From Pseudomonadota bacterium (GTDB lineage Bacteria > Pseudomonadota > Gammaproteobacteria > Burkholderiales > SG8-39), in NCBI GenBank assembly GCA_947455195.1, contig CANGMI010000002.1, positions 62,001 through 126,000 of the forward strand: a stretch of 64,000 nucleotides of DNA, read 5' to 3'. A model generated the notes under the pieces. The model saw only the letters and a list, made by a program, of their open reading frames with translations. It had not been told where the DNA came from and did not search any database. Position numbers and translations under genes: made by a program. The number at the start of each line of letters is the position of its first letter. Position 1 is the first letter of the stretch. Positions 60,221 through 64,000 of this stretch are shown here, piece after piece.

Positions 60221-61423
60221 ATGCGCGTCTGGCACTTCAGCGAAGAACCGTATCCGGCAGCCTGGTCACCCGAGGCGAAGAACCTCCGGGTATCCCTGCC
60301 CAACCAGAATATCGACCCGGTCCAGGCGGCCGACCTCTACCACCGTTATCTCGACGAGTGGCTACTGGCCGATGACCTGGGCTTTGACATCTTTGCCAAC
60401 GAGCACCACAGCACGCCGACCTGCATGACCGCTTCGGTGAACCTCATCCTGGCCATCCTCGCGCGGCAGACCAGGAAGGCGCGGCTCCTGGGCCTCGGGC
60501 TGCCGATCGGACTGCGACCCGACCCGCTGCGGGTGGCCGAAGAACTGTCGATGATTGACGTCATTTCGCGCGGCCGGCTCGAAATGGGGTTCATCAAAGG
60601 CGTGCCGTACGAGTTCTCGGCGGCAAATCGCTCGCCGGTGCGGGTGATGGATCGGTTCTGGGAAGCGCACGATCTGATCGTGAAGGCGATGGGCACGCAC
60701 GATGGCCCGTTCAGCTGGGAGGGTGAGCACTTCCACTACCGCAGCGTGAACATCTGGCCCCGTCCGTGGCAGCAGCCGCATCCGCCCGTCTGGTCGAGCG
60801 TGGGCAGCATGCACAACGTGCGCAACATGGCCATCCGGGGTTACACGATGGCGACCTTCATCAATGGCTGGCAGAAGTCGCGCGATCTGTTCAACGAATA
60901 TCGCAAGCAGTGGACGGCATCCGGTCATGCCGGCCCGGTACCCCTCGAGCGCTTTGCCTATCTCGCGATGGTGGCCATCGGCAACACCGAAGCCGAGGCC
61001 GATCGTCGTGCCAGTCTCGTACGGGGCTACCTCGAGACCAATGCCACCGCCTACGAGCAGCACAAGAATCCGCCCGGATTCTGGTCACCCTCGGACTCTG
61101 CTCGACTCATCAAGACCTTCGGGCAGCCGCACCCCACGATGACCGTCACCACGCGCGACGGCCAGAAGCTCGGGCCGGTGGCCAAGGCCTCCAACGCCGA
61201 CATGGTGGCGGGCGGCTTGCTCTTCTGTGGCACGCCCGATCAGGTGTTCGAGCAGATCACCACCTTCGCCGACGCGGTGGGCGGCTTTGGCAATCTGCTG
61301 ATGATGGGTCAGGGCGGGCGCCTCTCGCATGAGGACACCGCCGACAGCCTGAAGCTGTTTGCGCGCGAGGTGCTGCCGCGACTGCAGGCCTGGAGTGCCG
61401 AGCGGGAGCGTCAGGCAGCCTGA
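60221..61423 (+). CDS. Luciferase-like (LLM) flavin-dependent monooxygenase (3)
   Basis: 400 residues. MRVWHFSEEPYPAAW start, IFANEHHSTPTCMTASVNLI (about 63-82), VAEELSMIDVISRGRLEMGF and RPWQQPHPPVWSSVGS are conserved. Same enzyme class as LLM 2, with a distinct N-terminus. It shares an operon with the alpha/beta hydrolase. The C-terminus (GGFGNLLMMGQGGRL) is normal. It needs reduced FMN, which the reductase at 53645 could provide. Substrate unknown. Confidence 0.9.
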   Translation: MRVWHFSEEPYPAAWSPEAKNLRVSLPNQNIDPVQAADLYHRYLDEWLLADDLGFDIFANEHHSTPTCMTASVNLILAILARQTRKARLLGLGLPIGLRPDPLRVAEELSMIDVISRGRLEMGFIKGVPYEFSAANRSPVRVMDRFWEAHDLIVKAMGTHDGPFSWEGEHFHYRSVNIWPRPWQQPHPPVWSSVGSMHNVRNMAIRGYTMATFINGWQKSRDLFNEYRKQWTASGHAGPVPLERFAYLAMVAIGNTEAEADRRASLVRGYLETNATAYEQHKNPPGFWSPSDSARLIKTFGQPHPTMTVTTRDGQKLGPVAKASNADMVAGGLLFCGTPDQVFEQITTFADAVGGFGNLLMMGQGGRLSHEDTADSLKLFAREVLPRLQAWSAERERQAA

Positions 61424-61452
61424 CCGATCGGGGCGATCCGGGCGTCTTCGAC

Positions 61453-61469
61453 CGGCAGTTTGCCTGCCG
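61453..61469. terminator. 6-bp hairpin between convergent genes
   Basis: CGGCAG (61453-61458) and CTGCCG (61464-61469) with a TTTGC loop. It lies between LLM 3 (ends 61423) and the rhomboid gene (ends 61473, other strand). Confidence 0.4.
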
Positions 61470-61472
61470 CGC

Positions 61473-62060
61473 TCAGGCTTCGCGCTGCCAGCGTCGCAGC
61501 ATCACCCAGCCGCCCACCATCCCGCCCAGGTGGGCGAAGTGGGCGACGCCCTCCTGCGATCCGGTCACGCCGAGCACCAGTTCCACGATGGCGTAGAGCG
61601 TGACGAACAGCCAGGCCGGCATCGGTATCGGCGGAAAGAGCAGCATGATGATCCTGCGCGGGAAGAAGACCGCAAAGGCCAGCAGTACGCCAAAGACCCC
61701 GCCCGATGCGCCCAGTGTCGGGTAGGGCTCCCCGCCGATCAGGGTCGATACGGCCAGTTGCGCGAGGCCGGCTGCGATGATGCAGACCGCGTAGTAGCGC
61801 AGGAATCGCTGCGACCCGAGCGTGCGCTCGACGTCACTGCCGAACATCCAGAGCGCGAGCATGTTGAGACCGATATGTGCCAGACCGCCGTGCAGGAAGG
61901 CGTAGGTCAGCAGTTGCCAGGGCTCGAAGCCGGCGCCGATCGACGATGAACCCAGGGGCCACAGCGCAAGATTCAGAATCAGGGGGGCTTCGGCGCCCCA
62001 TGCCTGCGCGAGGTAGAGCACGACGTTGGCGACAATGATGCCGCGGGTGACAGGGGGCAT
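61473..62060 (-). CDS. Rhomboid-family intramembrane serine protease
   Basis: 195 residues, six membrane helices. The catalytic Ser is in PTLGASGGVFGVLLAF (about 110-125) and the catalytic His in GVAHFAHLGGMVGGW (about 172-186). AFLHGGLAHIGLNMLALWMF holds the conserved HxxxN region. The ATG at 62060 starts directly before the first helix; the upstream open frame has no similarity. Likely substrates are membrane proteins with helix-breaking segments. It is divergent from Bug gene 10. Confidence 0.92.
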   Translation of the reverse strand: MPPVTRGIIVANVVLYLAQAWGAEAPLILNLALWPLGSSSIGAGFEPWQLLTYAFLHGGLAHIGLNMLALWMFGSDVERTLGSQRFLRYYAVCIIAAGLAQLAVSTLIGGEPYPTLGASGGVFGVLLAFAVFFPRRIIMLLFPPIPMPAWLFVTLYAIVELVLGVTGSQEGVAHFAHLGGMVGGWVMLRRWQREA

Positions 62061-62134
62061 GGCAGGCGCTCGAAATGGGCTGGAAAGGGTGCGGGAACGG
62101 CACTGGAAAGGCGGTTGGAAGCAACGGATGCGGG

Positions 62135-62163
62135 TTGGGCAATCGAGTGGCTGACGGTAACAT
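62135..62163 (+). promoter_or_regulatory. Candidate sigma-70 promoter of Bug gene 10
   Basis: TTGGGC (62135-62140) and TAACAT (62158-62163) are separated by 17 bp. Transcription would start about 62170, giving a very short leader before the GAGGAG ribosome site at 62173. The spacer contains GGGCAATCGAG, shared with the 55579 repeat block. Confidence 0.35.
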
Positions 62164-62181
62164 GTCGGCATCGAGGAGACG

Positions 62182-63192
62182 ATGATGAGACAGTTCGACG
62201 CTGCGAACGCCGGCAGGAAGGCGCGCCAATGGATCGGGGCCGGCGTGTGCCTTGGCATGGCGCTGCTGGGGCCTGGTGCCGCATCGGTTGCGCATGCTCA
62301 GGCCTCCACGCAACGCGCCATCCGGATCGTCGTGCCCTACGGAGCGAGTGGGGCCCCCGATGTGATTGCTCGTGTCCTTTCGCAGAAACTCGCGCCCGTA
62401 CTGGGCCAGGCAGTGATCGTGGACAACCGGCCCGGGGCGGGTGGCATCGTCGCGGCCGAACTGGTCGCCAAGGCGGCACCGGACGGTGCGACCTTCTTCC
62501 TCGCCGATCTCGGGCACGTGGCGATCAACCCCAACCTGTATCCGAAGCTTCCCTACGACCCCCTGCGCGACTTCGTGCCGGTCACGCTCGTCGCGCAGAC
62601 CCCGCTCTTCATGGCGACGGTGCCATCGATCGGTTCCGTGCGCCAGCTGGTCGAACTCTCACATCAGAAGAAGGGTCTGCACTACGGCTCTTCCGGCAAC
62701 GGCAGCCCGCACCATCTGGGCATGGAACTCTTTCGCATGCTCACCGGCGCCGAGTTGACGCACATTCCCTACAAGGGGGTGGCGCAATCGGTGCCGGCGC
62801 TTCTCGCGGGTGATGTCGATGTCATCATCGTGGGACTGCCATCGATTGCTCCGCACGCGAAGACCGGTCGGGCTCGCCTGCTGGGTGTCACCACGATCCG
62901 GCGAACCCCGCTGATGCCCGACCTGCCCACCGTCGCCGAGCAGGGTGCCCCGGGTTTCGACATCAATGTGGGTGTCGGGCTTCTCGCACCCACGGGGACA
63001 CCGCGCGAGATCATCGATCGCATTCAGGCCGAGGTGGTGAAACTGCTGGCGGTGCCCGAGACGGCGCAATACCTCACGGCGCTCGGCATCGATCCGGTGG
63101 GCAGCACGCCCGAGCAGTACGGGGAGATGATTCGCGCCGATCTTCGCAAGTTTGCCGAGCTGGTGCGCAACGCGGCGGTGAAGGTCGACTGA
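62182..63192 (+). CDS. Bug/TctC family substrate-binding protein (10)
   Basis: 336 residues. Signal peptide (RQWIGAGVCLGMALLGPGAA, cleavage near AHAQA, about 41). Core: RAIRIVVPYGASGAPDVIAR, DNRPGAGGIVA, AAPDGATFFLAD (Ala in place of the Tyr of DGYT), HIPYKGVAQSVPALLAGDVD. Two adjacent ATGs (62182, 62185); the second has better spacing from GAGGAG. It lies alone, divergent from the rhomboid gene and convergent with the CHAD gene. Confidence 0.9.
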   Translation: MMRQFDAANAGRKARQWIGAGVCLGMALLGPGAASVAHAQASTQRAIRIVVPYGASGAPDVIARVLSQKLAPVLGQAVIVDNRPGAGGIVAAELVAKAAPDGATFFLADLGHVAINPNLYPKLPYDPLRDFVPVTLVAQTPLFMATVPSIGSVRQLVELSHQKKGLHYGSSGNGSPHHLGMELFRMLTGAELTHIPYKGVAQSVPALLAGDVDVIIVGLPSIAPHAKTGRARLLGVTTIRRTPLMPDLPTVAEQGAPGFDINVGVGLLAPTGTPREIIDRIQAEVVKLLAVPETAQYLTALGIDPVGSTPEQYGEMIRADLRKFAELVRNAAVKVD

Positions 63193-63201
63193 GGTTCTGC
63201 C

Positions 63202-64000
63202 TTACCGTCCGCCTGGCGGTGGAGAGCGTGGCTTGCGCAGTCCCTCCCCGCGATGCGCCTTGCGCCACTGCTTCCAGCGGCCGAGGACGACCTCGCGCAG
63301 TTCGCATCGCGCACGCTCCAGGTGATCTTCGAGTTGCCTCGACCGGATGGGGGCGTGGGCGGATGTCATGGGCACGGCCGCCATGTCGCGCAGGCGTGCC
63401 TGGGCAACGACGATGTCGTTGAATCGTCCAAGTGCCTCCTGCAGCCGTTTCAGCGCTCGATCGGTGGTCTGGCTGCGTGCCTGCTCGTGCGTTCTGGCCA
63501 CGAAGTCCATGCTGTACCGCAGGTGCTTGGCCGCCAGGCGCACATCGTGAAGCCGCTCGTCGTCTGCTTGCGAAAGTCTTCGACCCAAGCGTAGCAACTG
63601 GTGTCGCCTTCGTGCCAGGGCATGCTCTGCTTCCTCACCCGCCGATGGGGCGTCTCGGTCGGATGTGCAAACGGGCGAATCGGCCCCTGTTTCCGCGGGT
63701 CGCGCTCCCCATTCATCGAGCAGGGCCTGAAGATTGCGGTAGCGGCTGGACAGAAGCACCCGGCGCAGCTGGCGCCTTGCCTGGTTGATGCGCACTTCAG
63801 CGGCCTGGTCAAGAGCCCGGCGCCGAGTCGGGTCGAGCAGATCCGGCGGGAGGCCCGCCAGCGTTTCGAAACGGAACACCTCCCAATCGCGCGCGCCGCC
63901 CAGGGCACGAGCAAGCCATCGTATTTCAGTTCTGAGTCGGCGTCTCGCGGGTGATGCGGGCTTTTCCTTGACAAGGCCGAGCACCGCCGTGATCTGGCGC
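63202..64000 (-). CDS. CHAD-domain protein, N-terminus outside window
   Basis: Frame open to the window edge, about 265 residues visible. Conserved parts are RRRLRTEIRWLARALGGARD, with Arg/Lys clusters, HDVRLAAKHLRYSMDF (catalytic-type or polyphosphate-binding His) and RALKRLQEALGRFNDI. The CHAD helical bundle binds polyphosphate and often follows a CYTH (triphosphatase) domain, which would lie upstream outside the window. The C-terminal tail is basic and Pro/Gly-rich. An internal GTG at 63984 is not the true start, as the frame continues past it. Confidence 0.85.
   Translation of the reverse strand, partial: RQITAVLGLVKEKPASPARRRLRTEIRWLARALGGARDWEVFRFETLAGLPPDLLDPTRRRALDQAAEVRINQARRQLRRVLLSSRYRNLQALLDEWGARPAETGADSPVCTSDRDAPSAGEEAEHALARRRHQLLRLGRRLSQADDERLHDVRLAAKHLRYSMDFVARTHEQARSQTTDRALKRLQEALGRFNDIVVAQARLRDMAAVPMTSAHAPIRSRQLEDHLERARCELREVVLGRWKQWRKAHRGEGLRKPRSPPPGGR

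Overview
The window is GC-rich, densely coding DNA of betaproteobacterial type. The best guess is Burkholderiales (an Alcaligenaceae/Comamonadaceae-like genome). This rests on a complete system I cytochrome c maturation operon, RlmJ and MnmC housekeeping genes, CaiB/crotonase/CoA-ligase catabolic operons and, above all, ten tripartite-tricarboxylate-transporter receptor (TctC, 'Bug') genes in 64 kb, an expansion typical of that order. No rRNA, tRNA, transposase, integrase, phage gene or CRISPR array is visible.

Layout. 1-5384 (minus): a Ton uptake operon with a small His/Cys membrane protein, a TonB-dependent receptor, tonB, exbB, exbD and a lipoprotein-like hydrolase cut by the window edge. 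5385-5704: intergenic, with a 21-bp minisatellite. 5705-9911 (plus): mnmC and a second TonB-dependent receptor. 9960-10946: a Bug gene. 11007-17673 (plus): ccmABCDEFGHI, complete, mostly with 4-nt overlaps. 17677-23388 (minus): a TRAP transporter (dctPQM) followed by a flavoprotein hydroxylase. 23495-33639: a run of Bug genes with a TauE/SafE permease, a luciferase-like oxidoreductase and a glycerate kinase.

33742-49915 (plus) is the main catabolic block: a lone phaB, then a long, largely overlap-coupled operon. It carries a cupin, a MetE-C-like protein, both subunits of an intradiol ring-cleavage dioxygenase, a ketopantoate-reductase-like enzyme, a nitronate-monooxygenase-like flavoenzyme, two crotonases, a CaiB CoA-transferase, an AMP-forming CoA ligase and an HMG-CoA-lyase-like enzyme. 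An MFS antiporter and an orphan ABC binding protein follow, then rlmJ and a glutathione-dependent formaldehyde dehydrogenase. Read together, the genes suggest uptake of an aromatic or oxo-acid, ring opening between adjacent hydroxyls, CoA activation, hydration and retro-aldol cleavage. I know no described pathway with exactly this gene set; the substrate is not readable from sequence.

49923-63192: more Bug genes, a nitroreductase, a Nudix/metallo-beta-lactamase fusion, an FMN reductase, a second orphan ABC binding protein, and a putative oxidative locus (two luciferase-like monooxygenases and an alpha/beta hydrolase around a divergent AraC regulator with a candidate direct-repeat operator). 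A rhomboid protease, a last Bug gene and a truncated CHAD-domain gene close the window.

Recurring oddities are short in-frame tandem repeats (12, 21 and about 39-48 bp) in or beside several genes, and enzymes that have lost a family-defining active-site residue (hydrolase GxSxG to GFELG, RlmJ DPPY to DSSF, metallo-beta-lactamase HxHxDH to HTHEAH, HMG-CoA-lyase loop Cys to His).
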